Source: Aphelocoma coerulescens
Lineage: Eukaryota > Chordata > Aves > Passeriformes > Corvidae
Reading direction: 5' to 3'
Length of the DNA: 64,000 bases
Assembly: GCF_041296385.1 (NCBI RefSeq)
Contig: NC_091019.1
Coordinates: 8,889,264 to 8,953,263 of the forward strand
Below the pieces are notes generated by a model. It was given only the letters and a program-made list of their open reading frames with translations, did not search any database and was not told the DNA's origin. A program made the translations under genes and the position numbers. This document shows, piece after piece, positions 39,256 through 54,200 of the stretch. The first letter of the stretch is position 1. Each line of letters opens with the position of its first letter.

Positions 39256-42200
39256 CTAGAAGAAAACAAAAAACAAACAGAAGGACAACCAATTTAGGAA
39301 AAAATTCTGCCTTAATAAGCAAGATTTTGAAAAGGTCTTAAAAGCATACTCCTCATTAATTCATAAATAGAATACACAGCTAAACTGCTAAATAGGGAAG
39401 CTGAAAGTAAACTATTCTGTTGAAGCTATTTACTAATTAATTATGCCTGAAATAATAATTACTACAGTAAATGGTCACTTGAGAACATTTTGTATAAACA
39501 AGCTAGCTAAACAAACTTAATTACCTTTTAGCTATTCAAAATAGCTTTTATTAGTGCCACCTAAATACTTTTTTCTTTTTATGTAGATTTCATACTTCAT
39601 AAAAAAGGTTGACAAAAAATATAAAAGTAAATGTTCACAATCCCCTTGTAAGGGAAAAGAATTTATTAGAAGGAACATATTCTCTCAAAAAATTATTCAC
39701 AAACATGCCTTCTGGAGTAACTTTTGGTCACAAGGAAATGTGTAGAACAGCAGACAAATTCAATTTAATCAGCTTTAATAGGGACAGGAATTTACCACAA
39801 GCCTTGTCCCCCAGCCTCGCCACTGAAAGGCACTGTGAGCTTGAAAAGTTATATGAGAAAATGGTATTTTTCTTCTTCTTCTGCCACTTGAAACAGCTTA
39901 CATAATAAAAATGTCCAACAAGCAAAATAATAGGAGGCAAGACAATGAAAAAAGGTCACTACTATTGCTTACCCTTCTAATCCTCCTAATTGCTATTTAT
40001 TCCATAGGGAAATCCTACTGATTTTAAGCAACAATTAGAAGAATTTAACCTCTCCTATATCCTCATTAGGCACTGCTAATTGTCCAAAGCACAATAGCTT
40101 AGGATCCCTCCCTGCAGTTGGGGACCACTCAGGGAGCTGAAGAAAAGTGCCAAGCTGCAAAGGCTGGAGCTTCTCAGCTGGATTCAGCTTGTGACCCTGG
40201 CTCTGTGCAGCACATGCCTTTCCTTTAGGCAGGGGAAAGGTAAGGACAATCCATCCCTACCATGAGCAGGAACAGAACTGCCAAGAATGATTAAATGTCA
40301 GTGCAAAAATCTCCGAAGGCCTAAAGCAACTTCCAGAAATTAATGAACTGACAAAAAAAATATTTTTTTTGGTTGTTTAAGTGATCAAGCTTCATGTCTG
40401 GGCACAAAATAATGGAGCCCACTGGATTATCAGAAAATCAGGAGTAAAACCCCTTTTCAGCAGGTATTCCCAAGTAAAACATCAATGACAGAATAATTAA
40501 TTTTACCATACATTCATATGACACTATACCTGCTAAGCCGATCTACTTAAAAATAAAAACAACTTCCTACTTACAAAATTTTAAAATGTCAATTCTCTGC
40601 TTCCAAAAATCAATTTGAAGCCATTTTTCCAGTAGCTGTACTTTAGACAAATAAAAGCCACCACCCTTTCCTGTCTGTGTTTCTCCCAAAGTCTAGCTGT
40701 CCTTTTGAGTTAAAAGTTACCCTCCTCTCTTACTGATATTCCCAGCCCATGCTAGGAGGGGGCAAAAATTCATGCTCAGAAGGATGTTTCAGTGAACTTG
40801 AGCTACTTGAGCACCACTGTTCAGCAATCCATTCTTTAGGAAAAGTGCAAGTGGATCTACAGCTGAGCAATGATTCAGAACTTGCATGACAGGTGGAGTA
40901 TCTTATGACTAGATAGCAGCATGGCATAGAGACTTGTTAGTATGAGAGGGACTGGTGAAAAACAAGGCAAATTGTGGACTTGTAGAACAAGCTCTTTCTT
41001 TTTTCTCTTCTACTACAGCATTTCTGGCATGGACAAAAAGAAAGAGCTAAAGACTTTACAAGTTAAACCCATGTAACACACCATCTCAATTCTCATTCTG
41101 TAAACAGGAGATCAAAAGCAAATAAGCACCATTAACAAATTAACTTTCAGATGATGTACAATTACACTAATAATATATTTGATGTTCTGACTACAGGGTT
41201 TTTTTGGCTATGATCAAGAAATCCTTGTGATATTCTGGATATTAAAGCCAGAGCTAGCTCAAAAGAGAAACAGATTTTTGTAACGTAAAATAGTAGTTAG
41301 GAAAAGAGAAAGAAATAAGACTTGGAAAACTCCTGCTCATCCAGAAGTAACTTCATTGGAAGCATACTGTTCCCCCCATCTATATGTTCCTGTTTATGCA
41401 GACAAAAGGGTACAAGATGTATGGAAGGAATCCTCTGTCTGTGGCAAAGGCAAGAAAGTAAGAGGCACCACAGCAAGTCCTTTAGGAACTGAATGGAATG
41501 GTGTACAGAAATTTGCAGTTTGAGTAAGAGAAGCAGAAGGGCATAAACAAAGCTGCCTAGAATGGAAATATTCATTGCAAGATCAAAGACTTTTAACACT
41601 CCTGGACTGTTCAAGCCTGAATTGGAATAAATCTGGTATGCCAATAAGACTAACCACTCCACAAGTGTCTTTAGCAGTTTAAAATGCTACTGCCTACTCC
41701 AGGTACTTGTAATAGCCCTCTGCTCACAGTTAATGTGGCTATAGTAGGGCTGGGGAACAGATCATGTGAATGTTCTTTATCCTCTCTCCTGGAAAGATAT
41801 CAAGCTTGATTAAAACCACCAATGATAGACAGCAGTTTGAGTTAAGCTATTACTGAACTCTCACTGAAACAGATGAACATTCATACAGTCTGCTCCACAG
41901 ACATCTCCTTGGCAAAAATAAAGCAGAATTAGGGGGCAGTGCATTAAACACAGCAGACTCCAAATATTGGCATTACAGTCATGATTATTCTGCCTTTGGA
42001 AAGAAATTTCTGTATTTTTCCTAGCACAGTTCTCCAGTAAAGTGCTATGTGTCTAAAGCTAAGTCAAGTCTTTGTGATTGCTCATCCAAAACAACACTGA
42101 CATCAAATCAAGTTGTGCCCAAAGCATTGTAGAATTTAATCTTCTGTGTACAGAATGACTACCAGGAATGAAAGATGTAATTCTGCACTCAACTCTTTGC

Positions 42201-45200
42201 ATAACACCACACATGAAGTTCAGTGTGGCTAAAGCACATTTTAAGATTTACCTGTTGCTGGTGTACAGTGAGTAATAGTCTGTCCCAATTCATCATTTTT
42301 CACGTTTCTTGGAGTATCTGCATCAGCTGTAGAAGTGAAAAACATGTCAACTGTAGGAAGAAAAATAAGTGAAATGGCAGTGAAGCTGCCTAGGATGGAA
42401 GTAGCTCACCAACACCTGAACCTTTTGACAAGTGAAGTTGTTCTGGTTTGCCACATAAGGTCAGATGGTCAGTGCAGAAATTGCTGCTCACAAGGCTTTG
42501 TAACAAAGCAACATCTTTGATCACTGGGGAAAGATCTATGGAGCCTGAAGTAGACAGTGGAAAGACAAGTCCTGTCTGAATAGACAGGTTGAAACACTGA
42601 GAACAGTAAAACCACGACAGAAGCAATACTTGCAGTTTGAACTTTTTTTTAATTACTTTTTTTTTCAGACAGGCAAGTCTTACAGTGTCCAACATATCTT
42701 TCACATATTTAGAAGGAACACTGCACTGCTGATTTGTAAGGAATTGCTATGGACTTTCAGAGACTGCTTTTGTATCCCTATAAAGACTTACATTTTTCAT
42801 TCCCTTATTCAAAGGCAACATACACTGTTTTCTAGTCTGGTACAAAACAATACTGCTGGTTGAGTATGATGAAACATTTACCCTTCTCATGATCCATCAA
42901 GGCACCTTGATCTTGGTGACTGGAATCTTCAGCATTAGAGTTTAGATAAGAATCACAACCCCAAAATGCACAGCACTGATAAGCATATGGCACAGAGAGT
43001 GACCTGAAATACAGGCAGAACAAGGAAGACCATTAAACTTTGTAACCAAAGTTAAGATTACCACCTATTAAAAATACTTAAGTAGCACACTTCAGTGCTA
43101 AACTCAAGTCTTTTTCTCACTGTCACTGATAAAAACTATTTAAAATTGGATCAGGTATAACCATTTCTAATGAACTCTTGCCCTGAGATAAAGGACAGGT
43201 GATGTATACAAGTGAGAAGCACAAAGATGATATGATATTTAGTTCTCTACTATACTTTCTACTCCGTATACAAACCAAATTCTGATCAGGGTTTGTGGCA
43301 TTGCTGTAGAAATTTAACTGAAAACTAATTAAGTAAGCTAATTAAAGAGTAACAGTTTTGTAAGAAAGTTAATTCCCAGATGACCAAAACCTTGTGCTAC
43401 ATCTTTCCTTCTCACTCTTCATTCTGTGATACCAAAATAAGATTTTTATTTTTTGCGTGTTTGGCAGAAATGGTACATACTATTATTCTGGCAGAGAAGA
43501 AGTACATGTTCACACAGAGTTCTAAAAAAACCACATAAACAATGAGGTAATAGTAGACCAGAATCTAATTTTTTTCACTCAAGACTACAATATCAACTAT
43601 CCTGAATTCTCTATATTTAGGAGGAATATCAGACTGCTTCTTCTTAAAGTGCAGAAAAATCTTTGTAAAATGGAAGACAGTTCATCACTGTCTGACCCAT
43701 CTCCCACAAACATCAATTACAGGTTTCCATTTGAATGATTATTTTTATTCTTATCATTTGCCTCCAAGAGTATATATATAAAGCATGGTGATTATGTAAT
43801 CAGACACCTGCCTGTCTGCTCCTGTTTTCCACATTGTGAAAGACAGACGTGCTCAGTTCAGTAACAAATGGAAATCCACCCAAAGCAGTACTCTCAAGTT
43901 GGATGATATCTTGCCTGAGAAGTGGTGGAGGAAAAGTGTAAGAGATCCCAAAAAAATTATCTGCAAATGGCTTCTATACCAGAACAGTCAGATGCCCTTT
44001 ATATAGATCAACACTGAGATTATACAGGACTCAGCAAAGGGCCTGATTATTTGTCATGAGTACTACCTACACTGGCTTCATTTATTATCACATTGCTTGT
44101 ACTGCAAGCACTCTGTGGTGTTATTTACCAACATACCGGAGCTTTGCAAAGTTCTTTGCTGCCAGGGCTTCTTTCAACTCAGAATTGCCTGTGAGTTTAA
44201 GCTGGTTCAGTCCATTCAATCCTTCAACTGGAACTGAAGTGAGCTCATTGAAACTTAGGTCTCTGGAATGTGAATAATTAAGACCATGTTAAAAAGTAAG
44301 TTAGAAGATCCTCTGGCACGCATTTCATTAAAGCAGGGAAAGACTTTAACTCTCATATGAGGCTGTGGTCTGGAAATGCCTGTCAGTGCAGCAGGCACTC
44401 TAAAGAAGTGTGCCTTGCATATATTCAGCTAGCAAGAGCCTTCCTGATTCACAGATATTAAACAAATTATGAACACATCACTTTTAAGCTAAAAATATTT
44501 ATTATCTCAACAGTTTAATGACAGAGAGAGGAGGTGACTACACAGAACAGCCTACTTACAGGTTAAGAAGCGCTTCAACAGTGATGAAAGCTCCCTTATG
44601 GATCTGATGGATCTGATTTCTACTGAGGTCCCTGCAATGAATGCCACAGGAGATTAATTTGGCAGTTTCACCAAATGTAACAGCCACTGTACTGAGAAAA
44701 AAAGCTAAGGTGACAAATATATCATGCCTTTACCAGAAAAGCAGAACATATCCCCTCTCTTCCCATTCAGCCAGGTGCAATAGCGGCCAAATTCCTTGGT
44801 AAGGCAGCTGTATCCTGCTTCAACTCATTGCTGAAGTAGAATCCATCTCCCATTCCTGCTCCCTTTCCCTTTCTGATGCTACCAGCATAACCTGTGCTCC
44901 CAAGGCAGAGCCTGGCTCTAGCATCACCTATTCCCAGCATGAAGGTGCCAGGATGACCACTTTGGTGACAATTACATCCGTAGCAGGATGTGTTGGCAGA
45001 GATAGGGGAAGACAACAAAAGAACAAGTAGAAGAGCATCTGCTTTGTTGGATTTCAAATCCAGTTCCAGCTTCTGCTGGACCACCATGACTTATTATAAC
45101 ATTCTTAAAATACCTGTCAATTTCTGGATTGTTTTTCTGAGTAATTTAATATAGCTTGAGTTGTAAGGGGAGAGGATAATTTTGTTTACTTAGCTGCTCC

Positions 45201-48200
45201 TCCTGAGGAAAACATATAGGATTTCTCCAACAAATACTGTATCATGAAATAATATAGTTACAATGGACCACTGAAAAAATCTCAGTTTTCAGACTTCCTA
45301 TTTATCAAAGTATCTTTATAGGCTAGAAAAATAAAATGGAGAATAGAAGGAACAGGGCTGAAACTGGCTGCTGGCCTTTTGCAATCAATCAAATTTGTAA
45401 CACCAAATCCTGACATCAGTTTACATGGGAATCAAAAACATGATCTTGTTTTACTCAGCATGCAGCTATATATGCACTTACAGGACACGAAGGGAGGATA
45501 GTCCTTGAAAGGTGTCCTCTGCAATTTCATGAATTTGATTATGCTGTAAGGAACTGCAAAGGGAAGAAGCAGAAACAGAGCCTTTATTAGCTGGTTTCAA
45601 ATGAAGGGATAGCTTGGTGTCTGCTAATACATGGCTTAAGCCTTATCAATGACAAGATTTTACTCATTTCCCCTTGTAGGCAGACTGCCAAGTATTTTGC
45701 ATCAGCTATGTTAATACAATCATGAAGCACATTCATGGCACCTCTGCCCAATCCCAATTCACAACTCATTTAATTTAGAAGAGACTATTAAATGTAGACT
45801 GAATTACCTGCAAGCTAAAAATAACACTTTGGGCATGTTGAAGAGTCATACTGAAATTTAAAACAACTCTACTCCATTCTTCAGGGAGTCTTGAGGCATG
45901 TTCTAACCATTCCATTTATGTGCATAGCAACTACTATGAAATGCAGGATTAAGCTATATCTTTCATTTCTTTTGTGCCACAGGAATAATTAAGCATTAGC
46001 TAATTAAGGAAAGCACGAGTGGTTGAATTCTCTGTCCAGCACACTTATCATATGAGATCATATTATCTCTCTTTGTCCTTAATTTTTGAAACTTAGGATC
46101 AAACATTAAGCAAAAAAGTCTCTAGAGATGTAGACTCAGAATACTATGGAGTTTATAAAAATAAACAACACTTATTCCTACTTACATTTCTTCCAAGGTG
46201 TGGCAGCCCTTAAAACTTGGGAGGTCCTTTATATTGTTATAAGACAAGTCCCTTCAAAACAGAAAGTGGAAGAAGGGTGCTTAGATCAACTCCTTTCTAC
46301 TTGAAACATCTCATAACTTGTAACTATTAAACAGATTGACAGAAAAATCATCCTCTTAGTACCATTCTGCTGAAAAACTAAGGGTAGTTTAGAGAAAATC
46401 ACAGATGGGATCACAAGTATGAACTCTACATCTTGGTATACACATACCCTAAAAACATACAGTAAAAGGTCCCTGAATTCTGAGAATTATAATCTAAAAA
46501 GTTTATTCATAACCTACTTTTTTAGAACAAACTGGATAAATTGTATGTAATGCACAAATTTGGTGCCAATTTTCATTTAGTGTGCTGGTAACTGCTTAAG
46601 CAAAGCTAGGAAAGCTCAGAATGTTCTGCGAAACAATACAGCAAAGAAAGACTAGAAACAAGCAAACAATCTTAAAAAAAATCTCTATTTGAAAGGTAAA
46701 TGGCTGTTTGAAAATAAATCCCACCTCATCATTCTTTCTCCCCTGTTTTTCTTCTATCAAACAGAACGTATTTTTTCTCCTCCCTTTTTCAGGATTTGCT
46801 TTTGTTTCACATTTTCCTGCATGTATCCTTTGCAAACATGGTTTGTCCCTATCCTCCTAACGGTTTCAGTTACCAGGTTGGGGTTTTTTGCATTAATTTT
46901 AACACATCCTCACTTGCTTTTTCTAGCCTTTGTATTGCTATCTTCTTCCTAATTCTCATCTCCATTTCTTTTGGTTCCTGATGCTCCCTCCTCTGTTCCT
47001 GAACACAAAAAGTCAAAGCACTATATCTAAACTCTTCGTTAACCTCTGAATGTACATGACTATGGTTGTATTAAGAAAGAATGGTGGCAGAACGAATTTG
47101 AAGATTGGTCTCTGCAGCACCACCTTACATATCTCTCATAACAGATGAAAAAAAATATAGCATATCCCTATAAAGAGGACTTTGTTTAGGAATGTAATGC
47201 ATTACATCAAATCTGCCAAAAATCTTGATTTAAACAATCTAGATTTCCAACTTTGGTAGAACTACTAGGATTAAAAATTCAAAGCAATACTTTTGCTTTA
47301 AATTAGATTTAAGTTTCTTTCCAAACATTCTGATGTATGAAGAGAGGCACATAATGTATACTTACAAAGTTCGAAGCGCCTTTTGCTCTTGGCATAAATT
47401 AACAGGAATACTGTTTATCTTGGTCCCTGTAAGAGTTCTGTGGGGAAAAAAAACCCAACAAACCCACACATATAAATGCTTGTGTTGTTTATGACAGATG
47501 GCATAACAAGGATAGATAAGAGCAGAATGCTATTGGGGTGCTAGATTCACCCACCAAATCTTTTGTTGTTTTTTTGGAAGACAATTTTTCTGTTTTTCAG
47601 TTCTGGGAGAGGGGTTTAATATCAATGGCCTTTTCATAGGCTTTTCTCAGGTTCCCCCACTAAAAAAAAAACCACAGTGGCTCCCAGGTATCACAGTGAG
47701 GAAAACTGTATCATTACATTTATTGACAGAAATGAAAACTGTATCATTATATTTATTGACAGGGAGAGAACATATATGCAGTTGCTCTCCAGATCCATGA
47801 ATCATATTTCAATTACTTCACAAGAGGCAAACGCAAGAATTTATTTCTGCAGAAGACACTTACAAGCTCTCCAGATTTATGGTTCCTGTCAAATTAGGAA
47901 ACCACTGCACCATGCTGGCACCCCGAATGACGCTAAAAAAAATCACCATGAAAATTAGCTGTGAATTATTATGAAATTGAATTGTGACATTCAGTCTCAT
48001 TATCAGGTAGATATTTACACCAAAGAGACATTCTAACATTCTTACTGCTCTTAAATTTTACACTTGAATAATGTGTGAAAGACAATCTTTTCACTGCTTC
48101 TTACGCTACACATTTGCTTAATAAATTACTCCTCCATGAGCAAACAATTGGAATTCATCAAACTGAAAAGAGTGCTATCGATACACATACAAAAAGTGTA

Positions 48201-51200
48201 AGTTTGTAGTTCAAAGTCTCACTTCATTCTGCTTATTCATCAGCCCCAGAAGTGGTATCTTTTAAGAGCATACATGCACTAACATGCAAAACATTCTCAC
48301 CATGTACCATCCCTGCTAAAAAAACACCAACAACATATTGCAGATTGTTTAACTAAGAATCTGAGCATCTGGCCTGGGGTTATGAATCTTATGAAAGGTA
48401 ATTAAAAAAAAAGTTGTAGAGCATATTTAATAGAGCTTCTTAAGAAACTAGATATTCCCAACAATAATAAAATTTATTAAAACTTACTGCAAAAAAACCC
48501 CTCTAACATAAGAGGGAGTCAGAGAATTTATTTATTTTGAGTTTTAGCCACAATGTTTCATACCCATTTATTGTACAGTATTGTCAAGAAGGTACTTACA
48601 GGGAATGCAGATCTGACAGATTCTGAAATGCTGAGTTCCCCACGAAAGACAAAGGATTATCATACAAATGTCTGGGAAATGAAAAACACATTTCAGTGGT
48701 TGTTCTTAGAGTCACTGTCTGCTAAAGGCTGAAAATAGATGGATGAAAATTACTTACATTGTTCTTAGAAGGGGGTTTCCTGCAAATGCACCATCAGGAA
48801 TCATGGAAATGTAGTTACTGTGAAATCCCCTAAAGATATTAGCAAAGAAAAACCCAACATTTAAAACTATACTGCCAGCAAATTCAATCAGTAGTCATTT
48901 TCTTCACATCTATGCAGTTCCCAATCCTGCCATAACCAGGATTGCAATAGGACTAAGTCGAACTGTAGGAATAACTTCAAAGATATGACTTCTGTCTACT
49001 GCACATCAACTAAACTGAAAATATTTCATTTGAAAGAAATTATTTTGACCAAGCATGATGCTGTACTTTCATTTTTCTTACTCATCTCTTAAGGAGGGGA
49101 CAAGGAAAGTATGTATGATCAATGAGTCCTTAATCTGCTACTGGAGGCCAAAACCATCTCATGATTAAGATCTATGCTAATGATTCTCCTGAATAAATTG
49201 CCTGCTTATGTAACTCCAAAATAATTTTCAACACATGCCCTCTCTAGATGATGATTATATTTTCTTTTAATTATAGCTTCACTTAACATAACTTAACCTG
49301 ATTTAGGCTCCTGCATAATGAGACAAGCATTCTTAAATCCAGGATTTTTTCCCCCTTTTTATTTATGGAAAGGAAGAAAGAAAGCTGGTAAAAAGGGAGA
49401 ATAAGTAATACTCACAACTCCTTTAGACTTGGAAGTGCTTTTATGGCTTCAGGGAACTCTACCATGTTATTATAATTTAAATCCCTAGAAGAACCAAAGC
49501 AAGAATATTACAAAATTTTTAACAGTAGCCATGAATTGTCAAAATAATTTTGGTTTAAGACAGTCCAATGAAAGAAAAACATTCTCTGAACACCTTTAAC
49601 TAGGCCATAGAATAACTCCAACTTAGATTTAGTCTTCTGATGTTTTACATGCTTTATAACCAGCTAGTAACTTAGGTAAGATATTTAATATTACCCAGAG
49701 GATTATTAATATTAAGTCAAATAGTATTTCCTTACAGCAAAGCTCAGTATTTTTCAATACCTCACAGTTTTTCTTCAACAGAATTTACACAGAAATGAAC
49801 TATGATTTCAAAGATTTTTTAAAAAGTAGATACAAATGACTACTCTTCATTATCACCTTACTAAAAATACATTTTGTCCAGGTTTTATAAAACAAACAGT
49901 AAATAAGCCACTATGTAAAAGCAGACCTTGCAGCAAAACCAATTATAAATAGTGATTAGAAGCACAGAGAAACCTCATGACACATCAGTGATGGGGATCT
50001 GTTGAATTCTCAGTTAACTTGTCACTATTCGAGCAGTTATGCCAGGACCTCTGCAAAAGGGTTTCCTTATGAAGGGCAAAAAATATTTTCAGAGTCTTAC
50101 ATCAGCTGTATCTATTTACACAGCACCTCATTACTTAATTGAAGTTGTAAGAGGATGACAAGATGAAGTAAGCAGCATTTCTGAATTCACCCAAGCTCCT
50201 CATGTTAAGAGGTTGTCACTGGCTTGCCCTTGCCCTCCTTCATTAGTTTCACTTATTTAGCATTCTCCAAAGCATAAAAAAAAATGCATTCCTGAGGGAG
50301 ATACTGCTTATTAGACAGTCACTGATTGAGCTGAAGGGAAATGGGAAATGTAACCCAAGCAGCTGAAAGCCATTACTTGCCAGTGAGGCACTCTGGAGTT
50401 TAAGGACAAGGAGCACTGGAGCAACAGCTCTCTGAGGCCCTCTCGGAAACCTCCTATTGTCACACAACAGCTTTGGCAATGTATCCTATTTATGTTTAGC
50501 CCTACAGGAAATCTGAGCAACAAGTATTTGTCCCTTATCACTCATGGGGCCACTCAAACACTTGTGATCTAGCCACCTGACTCAGCAGAGTGCTACGCAA
50601 AGATACACCAGCTAGACCAGGAACAGGAACATTAGAGCCACATCATCCAGCATGACATTTCACCCAGGCTAATATGTACCTGCTTCTCAACGTAGTTAAT
50701 TAGTTTTTGGTGGAGCAGTGCACTGATACCAGCCTTCAGTTCTGAAACCTGAGCTGGATCAAAGTGTCAGTGGCATGTGTTGCACAGTGCACATACACCT
50801 GATTTGCAAAACTTTCCTCATGCCAGTATGGCAACCTTGATTAAGCTGAGAATGAGACAAACACTGACTACTAATTATTTTAAGAAACATACTTACAAGG
50901 TTTCAAGGTTGTCTAATCCATTAAAACAGTGCTTTCCTATAGTTTTTATTTTATTATTATGAAGATGTCTGAAAAGCAAAACCAAAACAAGTGAATGATT
51001 TAATACAAGTTAACAAATCAACAGATATTTCTATGAAATCAAGAGAGTTAAGTAGTGTAGGAAAAAAAACATTGCATGGGGTGGATTACACAGAAGAATA
51101 TCTTTCACATCCTGACGGAGTATTTCACCCTCATACGGAAACATAATAGATTGCCTGCAGTCAAGACAACCTATTTTAAATCTTTAATCACTATTCAGAA

Positions 51201-54200
51201 ATGGGATAAAAATATTATTTAAACACAGAAATCAAACTAATTTTTGACACTATTCCTTGGAGATTTTTAAGACTACAAAGAAACAGGTTTCAGATAAAAC
51301 ACAGAAATTTTTCTTCTTTTAGTATCTCCGAAAGCTTTCTCTGACAACCATTGTTTTGAAATATTCATTATATAAGGAGATGTCAGAAATCAAATCTCAC
51401 TACCCATAGCCCATGTGATTTTTTGTTTAGGAGAAAGTCTTCAGCAAACCTTCAGTGGGTTCTCTAATATACATGGTATCATGTCATGTTGGCAGTAGAG
51501 GCTGTTACTAGTCAACTGAGCTAAAACATAGCAAAAAAACCATTTTCAATGCCACCCTAGATTAATCAAAACTGTTACTGAGGAGAAAAGCAAAGTCACC
51601 TATGAAATACTAATACTCACAGAACAACAAGACTTGAAAGGTTTGTAAATGCATAATCAGGAATGTGTGTTATTTTGTTGAGAGCCAGTGTTAAGGCTTG
51701 CAGAGAAGGAAGATTGCTGAGCGGATAGATGGGAACTTCCGTCAAACTGTTGTCATCCAACCAAAGGTGACGCAGCTGCACAAGACCCTCAAAACTGTCT
51801 TCTGGTATGGCAGTAATATGGTTAGCATCTAAACGCCTATATTAAAACAGAAAGAATTAATGTAACAAACTCACAGACTACAGATCAGCAAAAATACCAG
51901 TTGAAGTCCTACTACTCGTGAATACTTTTTTTAAGCTTATATATCTTTCACTGAAATAATTCAATACTGCAAAGTTTGAAGTTTTATTGAAAGATGCATG
52001 AAAACTCTTTCAAGGCAAATGAAGAGCTCTTAAAATAAAGTTCCATAATAAACTTCTCAAATATTTTTAATAAAATATTTTAACAAATTGATATACTTAT
52101 AATCACCTAACCAAAATGAATTGATAACTCTGTAAGGCATCTCCCAACAAAATCCCTAGCTTCTAACACTGCAACATATCTTTAAAACAGCAGCTTGACA
52201 GCATATCTAAGATTGCAGAGGCATTTACTCATTTGAACAGATTATCCCTACATCTACCTTGTTGATAGCATCGTATACTGTTGTATGCTTTGTTTTGTGG
52301 TACTGCTATACAGTAACTAAGCAACTACTTTGGAGAATAAGATTATTAAAAACTGTTCGCGAACAAAGTAACAAAGTCAGAGTTATGAATTATCCCAACA
52401 AATAAAACATCTCAACTAAAACTGATTGCTCTCTTGCACCTGATCTTTTCTAACATTCTCCACAACGAAATGCAAAATAGCATGTCAGCACTGGATTTGC
52501 CATCATACTTCTTCCTTAAATGAATACCAATTGCAAAATCAGATATAGTAACTGTCCTGGTTCCAGCCACGACAGGGTTAATTTTTGCAGTAACCAAGAC
52601 GGGACAAGGGGACATATCTAGGTTATTCAATATCCTGGGAAGAAGCAAAACATCCATAAAGCAGTGATAGTCCATGAAATTAAAAAAATGGACTTTAATG
52701 GATCTGAGAAGGCATAGGGCAGAGAGCACTGGGCAATATTTGACTGTTCTCTGACCTAAAGGCTGTCTTCTCTAGGTCAACATACAGCTGAACCATGGTG
52801 ACTTCACTGCAAACACAAAAGAAAGCACCTTGCACAACTGATTTGAAATTACTCCTGTACCAGCCATGGTGCATGGTGCTGCTGCCATGCAGGGAGACAA
52901 GATACATATACCCTCCTCCATTAACATGGATGCTCATTAAGATACAAATCAGCACAGCTCTGGAATTACGTTAGCACTCCCTGGTTTCTAAAGCCATGAT
53001 CAGATATGCTCTTGGAAGTCTAGCTGGGTTAGTTTCAGAAGTAATATCCTCCAGCCATTCATCCTGTTCTTCTCTGGGCAGGCAGCGTGGACCAAGTGAC
53101 TTCACTGCATTTGTCCCCAGTCACAACAGATCTGGATCCCAACACTTAAAGGACATGCAGAATTCCAAGGGAGAAGACAACCCTGACCAAAAATTAATGC
53201 AGAAGACAAGCCTGATCACAAATTTAACACTGTTTATCTTTTTCCTTAAAACAGAGGTTTGTTGTTGTGATGCATGCGGTTTGCATACTTCAAATTATTA
53301 TGAAAAAAGTCATCGGTTGAGTTTCCATGTTATAAAAAGTCCAAATATACATCAAATTAAGCAACAAATATACTATTACAAGTGGGAACTTACAAAATTG
53401 TCTGCAGCCAAAGTTCTCTCCTAAGATGACTGAGGTGTCATTATATCAAAGAGGTAATTCCTATGGTTCATATACTGGCATTCTCTTTTCATTTGCCCGT
53501 GGTCTGACAGGTGTGTATGATATTCTATTTGAATGCTCTTAGGCTGCACTGAGACTAGAACATTGCAGAGAAACTAAAGTCTGATGATAATAAAGGAGGA
53601 AAACAAAGAGGCAGGGGGGAGAGAGGAAGAAAGCCTGAGGCTCTACTTCAGAAAAAAAGGCAACTAGAAATTACCTGTCTTCTCTCCTAAATTTACACAG
53701 CTCCCTGAAGATCAAAGAATTATTTCCCAATGTAATAAACATATCTGAGTCTTCTAATTTCTCCCTTCTCCTCCCACCCTCTTTTTTTCTGAGGGTTTTT
53801 TTGGGGGGGAAGGGGTTGGTTTGGGTTTTTAAAACAGAACCAGCATACTCAAGAGACAGGCCTCAATCATTGTGCCTACTCATCTAGTCCATTTGTACTT
53901 CCACTGGCGCCTTCCTAAATTCCATTTATTCTAGGAGACTTTGTAAACAAAAGCACACAAAAAAGACGCATGTCCTGCTCCTCCTCTCCCATACTTAAAG
54001 AAGGAGGTGAACATAGGAGGGATGGATGCACACAATGAGGGAGTTGAACTCAGCCAGGGAGAATAAAGATGGTCATGGAGATGATGTCAGACCCTGAATT
54101 TTTAGTTTGCTTTGTCAAGACCTCTGTCTCCCAGAACGGGTGGATCAAGTACCCAAGTAACCGTAACCGTACTTTAAACTGATGACTGTCCACAGCCATC

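Larger units (their letters stand above)
42327..51620 (-). other. LGR4 introns 5-16 (86 nt to 1.4 kb each)
   Basis: The introns between exons 5 and 17 are all phase 2 up to exon 16. Apart from the 33-bp duplication in intron 10, they hold no gene or named repeat that I can recognise. Stretches over 300 bases are 42327-42881, 43004-44136, 44632-45481, 45554-46185, 46252-47365, 47438-47863, 47933-48599, 48830-49415, 49485-50896 and 50969-51620. Confidence 0.75.

Noticed and set aside
39256..39322. In-frame extension of LGR4 exon 18 into the intron with a hydrophobic, signal-peptide-like stretch
   Set aside because: The extension opens at a TTG, not an ATG, and the exon begins at a good acceptor that joins exon 17 in phase. 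It is intron sequence that happens to be open.
47416..47430. Alternative acceptor CTTACAG inside LGR4 exon 11
   Set aside because: Using it would remove five residues of TLTGTK and break the 72-nt repeat and phase; the upstream CCCCACAG gives the conserved sequence.
52996..53424. A 142-codon plus-strand open frame in LGR4 intron 4
   Set aside because: No recognisable domain and mixed low-complexity composition; probably intronic or repeat-derived.
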